Positions 8,975-16,690 of a DNA stretch of 64,000 nucleotides are shown in pieces. The notes below the pieces were generated by a model. That model was not told the DNA's origin. It saw only the letters and a list, made by a program, of their open reading frames with translations, and did not search any database. How positions within the stretch are numbered: position 1 is the first letter of the stretch; each line of letters starts with the position of its first letter. The stretch lies in NCBI GenBank assembly GCA_900176545.1, contig FWXP01000002.1, positions 350,771-414,770 on the forward strand, read 5' to 3'. This stretch comes from Oscillospiraceae bacterium (GTDB taxonomy: Bacteria; Bacillota; Clostridia; Saccharofermentanales; Saccharofermentanaceae). A program made the translations under genes and the position numbers.

Positions 8975-10251
8975 TTAAGATCCACCTTTCGATAAAGCTT
9001 CTTGAATATGAGCATGCCGCCAAGGACGTCGGATGCTATTACTATAAGGAACATCCACCAACGCGCCTGGGACGCGTATATGTCCCTTATGAGGCAGATG
9101 TTGTTATGAAAAGGCATAAGGTATTCCAATGTTAAGGGCCTATTGAACCTGAATAAGTTCAGGAAGAAGTCTATAAGGAACAGCACCAGCGGCAGCTGCA
9201 GGTTGACTATGATGTCCTGGAGCCTTTGAAGGCTCATCGTGATATATACGGCAGCAGCTGACATAAGGTAGACGGCGGCGATAAGTACTATAAAGACTCC
9301 CGCTACCTGCCACGGGAGCAGCAGCATTCCGAAAGGCAGCAGCGACATGGCGTCGTTGCTCCAGTTGAGCCAGGAAGACATGAACATGAGGAACATGGTT
9401 ATCACTGCTGAGAATGTCGATACCAGCATCATGGTGACGACCTTACCTGCGACGACTGACTTGCCCGATACGGGGGATAAGAGGAGCTTATCAAAGAAGC
9501 CTCTGCTCTTTTCCATGGCAAAGAGGTCGCATGCCAGTGAGTATACGCAGTAGTAGGACAGGAGCATGACGATGCCGGGAACTACCCTGGCTGCATTCTT
9601 GTTGGCTGTAGCTCTGTTATCCATTATCTTGGTGACTACGTTAAAGTTGTCGACCATGAAGGGGTCCCTGCCTTCGGAGGCATACCTTCCGCCGAGCCTG
9701 TCAAGAAGGGAGTTCTTATAAGGCTCTATTATCAGGTCCTCGAATGATTCCACCTTGGTCTCCATCAGCGTAGAGCTCTTGTCGTAGGTAACGTGGATAA
9801 TGGCGTGGCTCACGGCTCCGGGGTACCCGTCTGCCAGGTTGTTGTAGTATCTTTCGATCTCTTCGTCAAATGGGAGCTCGCCGTCTTCGAAGAAGATCCA
9901 GATGGTGCCTTTCTTAAGGCTCTTTCTAAGATCCTCTTCGGAGTAGTCGCGCTCGAACTCATTTTGAGATATGACCTTGAAGTTGTATACGGTAGTGCCC
10001 TCTATCTCATCGAGGTAATCCTCGAAGGTATCGGGAGGCGCCACTACCGTAACGGGATTTCTTCCTAAGTTTCCCGTAGCCATATAGTTTATAAGTACAG
10101 GGAAGATATTAAGGGCGATCATCATAAATACTGCAGGCAGGAGAAGGACCGCTGCCGCTCTCTTCCAGTTGGCGGCAAGTCTTCCTATCTCCCACTTTAT
10201 TATCTTCCATGTTGATCTTATATCCGTTTTCACCACTACATAATATAGCAT
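8971..10251 (-). CDS. ABC-2 type permease, first gene of the exporter operon
   Basis: About 426 residues with an N-terminal membrane helix (AAAVLLLPAVFMMIALNIFP), an extracytoplasmic domain of roughly 200 residues, then a cluster of helices beginning with KSRGFFDKLLLSPVSGKS, the conserved ABC-2 loop. It should pair with the CPBP-fusion permease and the ATPase. The start is uncertain: ATG 10251 has no clear Shine-Dalgarno, and in-frame GTG codons lie 12-15 nt further in. A longer start at 10314 would run into the promoter of the divergent tRNA-Cys gene and is unlikely. Confidence 0.87.
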   Translation of the reverse strand: MLYYVVVKTDIRSTWKIIKWEIGRLAANWKRAAAVLLLPAVFMMIALNIFPVLINYMATGNLGRNPVTVVAPPDTFEDYLDEIEGTTVYNFKVISQNEFERDYSEEDLRKSLKKGTIWIFFEDGELPFDEEIERYYNNLADGYPGAVSHAIIHVTYDKSSTLMETKVESFEDLIIEPYKNSLLDRLGGRYASEGRDPFMVDNFNVVTKIMDNRATANKNAARVVPGIVMLLSYYCVYSLACDLFAMEKSRGFFDKLLLSPVSGKSVVAGKVVTMMLVSTFSAVITMFLMFMSSWLNWSNDAMSLLPFGMLLLPWQVAGVFIVLIAAVYLMSAAAVYITMSLQRLQDIIVNLQLPLVLFLIDFFLNLFRFNRPLTLEYLMPFHNNICLIRDIYASQARWWMFLIVIASDVLGGMLIFKKLYRKVDLK

Positions 10252-10307
10252 AAGAAACTCAATGTCTTTCAATAATTTATAAAGAATACTCGGCAGACAA
10301 GTGGTGC

Positions 10308-10336
10308 TTGACAAAAAAGGACTGCTACTTCATAAT
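10308..10336 (+). promoter_or_regulatory. Promoter of tRNA-Cys
   Basis: A perfect -35 TTGACA (10308-10313), a 17-bp spacer and CATAAT (10331-10336) end 12 nt before the mature tRNA. Confidence 0.75.
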
Positions 10337-10348
10337 ATTCAAGCGCAC

Positions 10349-10423
10349 GGTGCCATAGCCAAGCGGTAAGGCCAAGGTCTGCAAAACCTTTATTCCCCGG
10401 TTCAAATCCGGGTGGCACCTCCA
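10349..10423 (+). tRNA. tRNA-Cys (anticodon GCA), CCA encoded
   Basis: The acceptor strands GGTGCCA (10349-10355) and TGGCACC (10413-10419) pair perfectly. The anticodon loop contains GCA, the T arm contains GGTTCAAATCC, and U73 is followed by an encoded CCA. It has its own promoter and terminator and so is a single-gene unit. Confidence 0.95.
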
Positions 10424-10431
10424 GAAGGATC

Positions 10432-10464
10432 AATACCCGGTTCATCGAACCGGGTATTTCTTTT
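10432..10464 (+). terminator. Rho-independent terminator after tRNA-Cys
   Basis: AATACCCGGTTC and GAACCGGGTATT form a perfect 12-bp stem with a 3-nt loop, followed by the T-rich TCTTTT. Confidence 0.9.
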
Positions 10465-10529
10465 ACCTTTTAGGTTAGAAGATTATGTTGTAAAATGACG
10501 GGTATCAACCGCTTAGGAGTTATATAAAG

Positions 10530-11483
10530 ATGAAAGAAGAGATAGTAAAGGTATTAGAGCGCTACGATCAGCTCGTAGGGCTCATCCTCGACCAGAAGAT
10601 AGATGAATTCGCAGATAAGATGGACGAGCGTCCTCCGGAGGATGACGACATCACATATGAGACATACCTTCAGCGTGTAGCCATGAAGGAGACAGAGGAG
10701 CAAAGCCGCCTCATGGAGGAGGAGCCTAACGATATCTTAGGCGGTCTTTCCATGAACGACTACTTTAAGAAGCTTCCTTTCGAAGAGTTAAAGGAAGTTC
10801 TCGAGTACAGCGCATTGGAGCTCGACAGAGGCGTTCCCGACAGCGTTATAGGTGCCGTAGCTAAGTCCGCGGACAAAGCCGCAGTACTCTCTTATGCGAA
10901 GAAGACCGTAGAGGATGCCGCGTGGACTGATGAGGAGCTGGGCAACGAGGATGCACTCTTCGAGATGGAGTTCCAGAAGGTAAAGGCATGCTTCAAGGTG
11001 CTATCCGCCATGAACGATTCAAGCCTTCTTGAGGGCGTCTTAGACCGCTTCATGAGTTATGCCAAGATCCCCGACTTCGTAGCAGACACGGTAGCTGAAT
11101 ATATCGAGGCATTCCCCGATGAATCCGTACCTCTTCTTATAGACAGATTGAACGAGCACAAGGACGAAGGCCTTGAAGGACCTTGCGAGGATCTTGTCAT
11201 CATGCTTACAAACATCGGTAAGGAAGATCATCAGGATGAGATCTACGATGCTTTAAGATCCGCATTCCGTTTCATGAACAACAAGATCTACGCCGTAATC
11301 TGTCTTGCAGACTACGGCGATCCCAGAGCAGTTCCCATGCTCAAGAGCTATATCAACAGACATCAGACTACGATAGACAGGGATCTTTTCTATGAGATCA
11401 TGTCCGCTGTCCAGAACTTAGGCGGCGATATCTCGGATATCTCCGATCCCTTCGGTGATTTCCAGAAGAAGATGAAAAAGTAA
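10530..11483 (+). CDS. HEAT-like repeat protein of unknown function
   Basis: The 317-residue acidic, soluble protein has no signal peptide. The N-terminal third is charged. From about residue 90 it is built of alpha-helical pairs that look like degenerate HEAT repeats (ESVPLLIDRLNEHKDEG; AVICLADYGDPRAVPMLKSYI), suggesting a binding scaffold. No catalytic motif is visible. TTAGGAG precedes the ATG. Its TAA overlaps the ATG of the GH26 gene, so the two are translationally coupled; a functional link with glycan breakdown is possible but not shown. Confidence 0.8.
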   Translation: MKEEIVKVLERYDQLVGLILDQKIDEFADKMDERPPEDDDITYETYLQRVAMKETEEQSRLMEEEPNDILGGLSMNDYFKKLPFEELKEVLEYSALELDRGVPDSVIGAVAKSADKAAVLSYAKKTVEDAAWTDEELGNEDALFEMEFQKVKACFKVLSAMNDSSLLEGVLDRFMSYAKIPDFVADTVAEYIEAFPDESVPLLIDRLNEHKDEGLEGPCEDLVIMLTNIGKEDHQDEIYDALRSAFRFMNNKIYAVICLADYGDPRAVPMLKSYINRHQTTIDRDLFYEIMSAVQNLGGDISDISDPFGDFQKKMKK

Positions 11484-12577
11484 TGGACGCCAGAGAACCT
11501 GCCGTAACGAAGCTCCTTGAGAAGCTCGAGGATGCCTCATATTCGGATGTCATCCTCTTAGGTCACCAGAATGCGGGCCACATAGGCGTATCCGTAGAAA
11601 ATACCGACGGTACCGAGTCCGACGTCAAGAATCTTCTTGGCAGGCATCCGGCCGTTGTCGGCATAGATACCCTTGCCTTCAGAGGCTACGAGGGCAATAT
11701 GCTGGATCTTGTAAAGACCGTTAAGCAGCTTCATAAGGAAGGCGTCATAATAACGCTCTCTTCCCACATGCCTAATTTCTCATTGGGAGGGGAGGAGTTC
11801 TTCGACTATTCTCCCAACATCCCCGACGGCAATGTAGGGGAGAGGATATTAGAAGGCGGAGATCTTAATCCCAAGTACAGAAGATTCTTAGATGAGATCG
11901 CGGAGTTCCTCGCCAAGTGCGTGGATATAAACGGCGAGAGGATCCCCATGATCTTCCGTCCTTTCCACGAGTGCAACGGATCCTGGTTCTGGTGGGGCAA
12001 GGACCACTTATCCGACGAGAAGTATATCGAGCTCTACAGGTACACGATAGATTATCTGACCAACAAGAAGAAGATAAGAAATCTTCTCTTCTCATATTCT
12101 CCCAACGGTTTCTTCGAGACGCAGGAGGATTTCCTGTGCCGCTACCCTGGCGACGACTATGTCGATATCCTGGGCATGGATATATACCACGATAAGCCCC
12201 AAAAGGGCGACGGCTTCATGGAAAAGCTGATCGGTTCCCTTGAGATCCTGGCTTCATGTGCGCAGGACCACGGTAAGATCTACGCTCTCACGGAGATCGG
12301 TCTTCGTACGCTGGATCAGATCCCGGGCGGTTTCTACGAAGGTCTTGCGCCGAGCGGTAATTTGTTCGATAATTGGTTTACTGAGCTCCTTAAGGCGCTC
12401 ACATCCTCAGAAGCAGGTCTTCGAATGGCATATATGCTCTTCTGGGCCAACTTCTCGGATACTCAGTTCTGGATCCCCTACGTAAAGGGTGACTTCAGGC
12501 ATGAGATGTGCGATGACTTTATCAAGTTCGCCACCAGCGACAAGATAGAGCTCGCTCCACCCGGTATGCAGGCTTAA
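11483..12577 (+). CDS. Intracellular glycoside hydrolase family 26 (mannanase-like)
   Basis: The 364-residue protein has the GH26 layout. The acid/base Glu is in RPFHECNGSWFWWG (about residue 163), the probable nucleophile Glu in ALTEIGLR (about 271), and the GH26 aromatic SWFWWG follows the acid/base. There is no signal peptide or carbohydrate-binding module, so it should act in the cytoplasm on imported manno-oligosaccharides; beta-mannanase or mannobiohydrolase are the likely activities, though some GH26 members cut other beta-glucans. The last three codons and the TAA stop lie inside the tRNA-Gly gene that follows. Confidence 0.88.
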   Translation: MDAREPAVTKLLEKLEDASYSDVILLGHQNAGHIGVSVENTDGTESDVKNLLGRHPAVVGIDTLAFRGYEGNMLDLVKTVKQLHKEGVIITLSSHMPNFSLGGEEFFDYSPNIPDGNVGERILEGGDLNPKYRRFLDEIAEFLAKCVDINGERIPMIFRPFHECNGSWFWWGKDHLSDEKYIELYRYTIDYLTNKKKIRNLLFSYSPNGFFETQEDFLCRYPGDDYVDILGMDIYHDKPQKGDGFMEKLIGSLEILASCAQDHGKIYALTEIGLRTLDQIPGGFYEGLAPSGNLFDNWFTELLKALTSSEAGLRMAYMLFWANFSDTQFWIPYVKGDFRHEMCDDFIKFATSDKIELAPPGMQA

Positions 12578-12643
12578 CTCAGTTGGTAGAGTGTCAGCTT
12601 CCCAAGCTGAATGCCGCGGGTTCGAACCCCGTAGCCTGCTCCA
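12568..12643 (+). tRNA. tRNA-Gly (anticodon CCC), CCA encoded, overlapping the GH26 gene
   Basis: Acceptor strands GCAGGCT (12568-12574) and AGCCTGC (12633-12639) pair perfectly. The anticodon stem TCAGC/GCTGA encloses TTCCCAA, giving CCC. GGTTCGAACCC forms the T arm and CCA is encoded. The first ten nucleotides are also coding sequence: the GH26 stop TAA is tRNA positions 8-10. No promoter is evident immediately upstream, so it may be processed from the HEAT-GH26 transcript. Confidence 0.95.
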
Positions 12644-12649
12644 ACACTC

Positions 12650-12715
12650 ATAAGTCCTTCTCTGTGCTTCGGACACGCAAGTCTTACGACTTAACTTGCA
12701 CAGAGAAGGACTTAT
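12650..12715. repeat. Large inverted repeat after tRNA-Gly
   Basis: An 18-nt arm starting ATAAGTCCTTC (12650-12667) is perfectly complementary to 12698-12715. The 30-nt loop contains a smaller hairpin, AAGTC/GACTT. No T-run follows, so this is not a standard terminator. It may be a processing structure or the remnant of a mobile or attachment sequence. Confidence 0.8.
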
Positions 12716-12781
12716 TCGTTCCGCCGGATTCGAACAGACAAGTCTTGCGACTTAACTGGCACAGGGAATTCTTATTCACTT
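12668..12781. repeat. Imperfect tandem repeat, period 61 bp
   Basis: The segments 12668-12720 and 12729-12781 align without gaps over 53 nt (for example CAAGTCTTACGACTTAACTT against CAAGTCTTGCGACTTAACTG). The first copy supplies the right arm of the large inverted repeat. The second copy has diverged from pairing with the left arm. Together with the inverted repeat this occupies the 321-bp gap 12578-12898; the rest of the gap, 12782-12880, shows nothing recognisable. Confidence 0.75.
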
Positions 12782-12898
12782 CACCGTAGTTTTATCTCGT
12801 GGACATACAGAAGAAGTTAAGAATCCGTCCTAAAAGATCATTGACCATTATCTATGTGTTTTGTAAAATCTTTGTCGGAATTATATATGGGGGATAAA

Positions 12899-13147
12899 AT
12901 GATGACTATAGACCAATTGATTTGCCAAATGATCGTTTATGAGCATGAGATGGAGGGACATGCATCTAATATTGAAGATATCGAATCAGAACTGATTGCC
13001 GTTACATCTCATTCATCTACTTGTCAGGTTTTGCGGGATGCTTATTCTGAACTGGAATATCAGGCCGTCAGTGATTGTTTTAATGATCCGATCCGTAGTC
13101 TGAAAGCGAACATCGGGCGAATCAGGAGACTTCGCAGAGCGCTGTAA
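12899..13147 (+). CDS. Small helical protein, candidate secretion partner of the downstream toxin-like protein
   Basis: The 82-residue protein appears entirely alpha-helical, with no signal peptide, and ends in the basic segment RIRRLRRAL. GGGGG stands 5-9 nt before the ATG at 12899. It lies 12 nt before the NlpC/P60-type gene. Small helical proteins in this position are characteristic of LXG/WXG100-type type VII secretion toxin operons, where they bind the N-terminal helical domain of the toxin. There is no WXG motif here, so the assignment is inferred from context and shape. Codon use is more A/T-rich than in flanking genes. Confidence 0.65.
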   Translation: MMTIDQLICQMIVYEHEMEGHASNIEDIESELIAVTSHSSTCQVLRDAYSELEYQAVSDCFNDPIRSLKANIGRIRRLRRAL

Positions 13148-13159
13148 TAGAGGGTAGAT

Positions 13160-15175
13160 ATGTCAGGATTATTGATTTCAGAAGAAGAATTTTTTGAGAA
13201 GAGTAATGAGTGTAAAGATGCTATAAGGGCGATCTTAGGCGCTGTTAACAGGAACGGTTCTCTTGGTATCAACGACCGTTTGTCGGAAGTTGCGGCTGTA
13301 CTTGAGTGTTCTTATGGATTGTTTTATAACGCGATACTAAAGGCGGCCCGGATCATGTGTTCAGATTGGAACGCTATCGAAGTCTGTATTACCAACATGA
13401 CTATATACGATAACTACCTTTCAGATCTGATCAACAATAACAGTCAGGCCGCTAATTATGATTCGATCGGCTGCGGAACTTTATGGAGTAACATGCATGT
13501 ATACGACGTCGATCTTGAAGGATCCGAGTTCAATGAATCTGCGCTTCCTTCGTACAACTCTGCCGATTCCTGGATCATAACTTACGGGAATATAGAACGC
13601 ATAGATGACATGAGGTCTCAATTAGACGGCTTCACGGATGTCTGTGATGATTATCTGGCGCTGTTGGAAGAATATGAATCTTCCGGTTGCGTGGAGGGAC
13701 TTTTGGGAGATGCAATAAACCGCTATCTGGCTAATGTTCATGTACGATTGTTGGAGTGTATAAAATCAGTTGCCCGGGAGTTTACCGATGCGATGAATCA
13801 GTATTGCATCTCGTATTTCGCAGAATTCCCTGAAACAGGATACTATATCAGTAAACGTGAATTAGTATGCGATATATCATCTCTTGATAGCATAGCTTGC
13901 AGATATGATATAGCCGTCAATAATGCCAGGAACACAATAACGTCTGCGACCCGGGATATAAACGTGCCTGGGCTGTTGCGGTCTGCGTATAATCCTGTCC
14001 CGATCTCATACTCACATCCGGGACAATTGGTAACTCGAATATCACAGGCCAGAGATACGATACAATCAGTCATAGATCTGATAGATGAGCTTGAAGCAAA
14101 CGGAAGGGCTCTCAGCGGCAACTCTATGGAAGATATAACCGGGTTGAAGGCTTCCATTGATCACATCGAACCTCTGGGCGGGTTCCGGATCATGCACTAC
14201 CACTCTGACGGTGTCTCGGATATTCTGGATGTTCCCAATGTTGATGATGTTACCGATATCGAAGTTCAGGATGCTGTGTACAATACAGAGGCCGAGTACT
14301 TCCTAAGTGCAGTTCGTGACGCTGATCCTGCCGATCTGCCTGATGCGATAGAGGCCACCAGAGTATATCTGAGTACATTATTACCAGAAGGACTTGAACT
14401 GTCAGATGAACTTATACTAAATATTTCAGAATACTATTATTCGCTTATCGAAGAAGGATGGACACCTGATCAAGCTCTCGCTATTGTTTTGTACTCCATT
14501 ACAGATTATTCAGATCTGTTGGCTGAAGGTGATTACGACGGACTTAATGAAAGTGCTGCTACCACTTGCCCGGATCCTTGTGTTGTCACCAGTAATGCAG
14601 TTGCATTTGCTATGAGAATAGCAAATGATGGTGACCGCGGATATGATCAGCAAGGTCGTGATCTAGGAGATGAATATGACTGTAGTTCATTGGTAATGCA
14701 TGCATATATTCAAGCTGGAGTTCCAGGTTTGCAGGATGGTGCAAACGGCACACATTCATATACCACTGTCACGATGCAAACTTACTTTGAGTCACCGCAA
14801 TCATTGTTTGAGTGTGTAGGATCTTCTTCCGATGGCATGAGTATCGATGATCTTCAACCTGGAGATATCCTTTTGTGCAATGGACATACCGAGATCTATG
14901 TTGGAAACGGTTACTCAGTTTCCGCGAGGTCTAATCTTGGTGATTATGATTCATCTATAGAAGGCGCTAATAATTATAATTATGGTTACTCTGGCGATAG
15001 TGGTCATGATGTGCCCGATGATACTGTGGCCGATTTAAATGATCCCAGTACATTGGATCAGAGTGGTGAGATCCGATTTGAGAACGATATTAATTCAAAT
15101 GGTCAATTGCATTGTGCACATACACCACCTTGGCAAGTTTATCGTTATACAGGTGTACCGCAGGGGGATGTATGA
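13160..15175 (+). CDS. Large protein with helical N-terminal domain and C-terminal NlpC/P60-type peptidoglycan hydrolase domain (toxin candidate)
   Basis: 671 residues. Residues 1 to about 330 are predicted helical without signal peptide or membrane segment, like the export domain of LXG-type toxins. A linker follows, then from about 475 a cysteine-peptidase domain resembling phage-type NlpC/P60 (Amidase_5) hydrolases: the nucleophile in YDCSSLVMHAYIQAGV (Cys508), LQPGDILLCNGHTEIYVGNG with His576, and a tail rich in Gly, Asp and Asn ending WQVYRYTG. The likely target is peptidoglycan, by cutting stem peptides. GAGGGT precedes the ATG. The next gene overlaps by ATGA and encodes a lipoprotein. 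A phage or sporulation hydrolase is the alternative, but the helical N terminus and the operon shape favour an interbacterial toxin. No type VII secretion ATPase is in the window. Confidence 0.75.
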   Translation: MSGLLISEEEFFEKSNECKDAIRAILGAVNRNGSLGINDRLSEVAAVLECSYGLFYNAILKAARIMCSDWNAIEVCITNMTIYDNYLSDLINNNSQAANYDSIGCGTLWSNMHVYDVDLEGSEFNESALPSYNSADSWIITYGNIERIDDMRSQLDGFTDVCDDYLALLEEYESSGCVEGLLGDAINRYLANVHVRLLECIKSVAREFTDAMNQYCISYFAEFPETGYYISKRELVCDISSLDSIACRYDIAVNNARNTITSATRDINVPGLLRSAYNPVPISYSHPGQLVTRISQARDTIQSVIDLIDELEANGRALSGNSMEDITGLKASIDHIEPLGGFRIMHYHSDGVSDILDVPNVDDVTDIEVQDAVYNTEAEYFLSAVRDADPADLPDAIEATRVYLSTLLPEGLELSDELILNISEYYYSLIEEGWTPDQALAIVLYSITDYSDLLAEGDYDGLNESAATTCPDPCVVTSNAVAFAMRIANDGDRGYDQQGRDLGDEYDCSSLVMHAYIQAGVPGLQDGANGTHSYTTVTMQTYFESPQSLFECVGSSSDGMSIDDLQPGDILLCNGHTEIYVGNGYSVSARSNLGDYDSSIEGANNYNYGYSGDSGHDVPDDTVADLNDPSTLDQSGEIRFENDINSNGQLHCAHTPPWQVYRYTGVPQGDV

Positions 15176-16329
15176 GAAGATTAGTCATTATTGTTTGTTT
15201 TGCTTTGCTCGTTGCGAGTTGCTCATCCACACCTGATGTTGTAACGTCAGAATCTTCAGGTTCTTCTGTTACTACAGAAAATACTTCTACTATGGAATCG
15301 ATACCTGATGGTACAACCGAATCTTTTGTGGAGAGAACACAAGAATATATCGATGCGGCTTGGGACTCAAGACTTGACTACAACGGAAGCGGTTTGGATG
15401 AGATCCCGGATCTGGCATTGGAATCAATAAGATACGATTACGGATTAATCTCAGATGTTACAGTTGAGAACGATTCTTCTTATAATGGATTGGCAGCTTC
15501 TATCGAAGAGTACGAAGAGGGGCTTATGGAGACCGATTATCCAAGTGTTGAATCCGATGCACTCTCAGAGCAGGTCATGCGTTGTGATAACAGGATCGTA
15601 TGTATCAGATCTTATGTACAAGTTACTTCTGGCTATAGAATTGAATATATTACATGGGATCATGCAGGGGAAGTACTTCGTTTCTCGGACGTGATCACGG
15701 ACTATGATCTTTTTATCGATACGGTCAGTCCTTTGATACTGGAGTCTTTGGGAGACCTTGATGAAGACGTTGTAGATGAGATTATGTCTACGCTGATCAA
15801 TGCGTCGGAAAGTCAAGACTTCGTGTTCTATATGACAAATGATTCTTTGAGTTTCTTTGTAGAGTACTGTTATTCTGATGAAGAAGGCACGCTAGTGAAT
15901 GATTCGGTGGAGGTAACGATTCCCTACAGGGAATATGCCGATCTTTTTGACCCGCAGTATCTTCCGGGAAACGGTGCTATGATCTGGGAAGATCCAATTG
16001 CTATCCGAGACTTGAATTCCATATGTTTATCTGACGAATATTACAACAGTCTGATCGGAGGTACATTTGTATCTTATAACGGTCACGATTATGCCGTGAT
16101 CAAAGTGGGATCGAGTATGGTTGATGCATTGGCGGAAGGTGAATCGGAAAGCGGTGAGAGCTTTTCTTATGAAGACTACGATCCGCCGATCATCGCTGTT
16201 GTTGATCTTGAGTCCAATGAAATCGTATATTCCGAGCAGTCTTCATGGGCTGAGTTATACGATCACAGAAGCCTTAATCCTTTTGGAAACTGTAGTGATG
16301 CAATAGCGTTTGTGGCAGATCATGTCTGA
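15172..16329 (+). CDS. Lipoprotein with RsiV/DUF3298-like domain, candidate immunity protein
   Basis: The 385-residue protein has a lipoprotein signal peptide (MRRLVIIVCFALLVASC, Cys17) and a Ser/Thr-rich linker. The middle region follows the DUF3298 pattern known from B. subtilis RsiV: a strand with TWDHAGEVLRFSDVITDYDLF, then FVFYMTNDSLSFFVEYCY, then VTIPYREYADLF. RsiV binds lysozyme through this domain. Anchoring outside the membrane is where an inhibitor of a peptidoglycan hydrolase would be needed, so I infer immunity against the preceding NlpC/P60-type protein. The ATG overlaps the toxin stop (ATGA), with GGGGGATGT upstream. Confidence 0.72.
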   Translation: MRRLVIIVCFALLVASCSSTPDVVTSESSGSSVTTENTSTMESIPDGTTESFVERTQEYIDAAWDSRLDYNGSGLDEIPDLALESIRYDYGLISDVTVENDSSYNGLAASIEEYEEGLMETDYPSVESDALSEQVMRCDNRIVCIRSYVQVTSGYRIEYITWDHAGEVLRFSDVITDYDLFIDTVSPLILESLGDLDEDVVDEIMSTLINASESQDFVFYMTNDSLSFFVEYCYSDEEGTLVNDSVEVTIPYREYADLFDPQYLPGNGAMIWEDPIAIRDLNSICLSDEYYNSLIGGTFVSYNGHDYAVIKVGSSMVDALAEGESESGESFSYEDYDPPIIAVVDLESNEIVYSEQSSWAELYDHRSLNPFGNCSDAIAFVADHV

Positions 16330-16380
16330 TTCTTTTTGTCACAATAATTCACAAACAAATCCAACTCTTAATGCAAACTC

Positions 16381-16412
16381 AACGGCTATCATTTTGATGG
16401 TAGCCGTTTTTG
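16381..16412 (+). terminator. Terminator of the toxin-like operon
   Basis: AACGGCTA and TAGCCGTT form the stem, with an imperfect inner TCA/TGA pairing, followed by a TTTTTGTT tract. Confidence 0.75.
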
Positions 16413-16467
16413 TTACCAATCATATATTCCATTCGAAAATAATTTTGGGAAAATCTCAAAAATCGTA

Positions 16468-16496
16468 TTGACAAATATGGCGTCCCCAAATATAAT
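16468..16496 (+). promoter_or_regulatory. Consensus promoter of tRNA-Gly(GCC)
   Basis: A perfect TTGACA (16468-16473), 17-bp spacer and perfect TATAAT (16491-16496). A short hairpin, TTCGTC/GACGAA at 16501-16516, fills the leader before the mature tRNA. Confidence 0.9.
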
Positions 16497-16518
16497 TATT
16501 TTCGTCGCTTGACGAAGC

Positions 16519-16593
16519 GCGGGATTAACTCAGTGGTAGAGTGTCACCTTGCCAAGGTGAAAGTCGCGAGTTCGAATCTCGTATCCCGCTCCA
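16519..16593 (+). tRNA. tRNA-Gly (anticodon GCC), CCA encoded
   Basis: Acceptor strands GCGGGAT (16519-16525) and ATCCCGC (16583-16589) pair. The anticodon arm TCACC/GGTGA encloses TTGCCAA, giving GCC. The T arm is GAGTTCGAATCTC and CCA is encoded. This is the second glycine tRNA within 4 kb and borders the AT-rich islet. Confidence 0.95.
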
Positions 16594-16599
16594 GAATAT

Positions 16600-16631
16600 A
16601 AGACCTGAGCATCTTGCTCAGGTCTTTTTTT
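16600..16631 (+). terminator. Terminator after tRNA-Gly(GCC)
   Basis: AAGACCTGAGCA and TGCTCAGGTCTT form a perfect 12-bp stem, followed by seven T. Confidence 0.93.
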
Positions 16632-16690
16632 GTCTGTATAATCTCTGGTGTTGCAACAAGTGTTGCATAATGGAATGTGGAGGAATGAAT

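Noticed and set aside
12650..12720. Ordinary terminator after tRNA-Gly(CCC)
   Set aside because: The stem is strong, but the loop is 30 nt with its own hairpin and no T-run follows.
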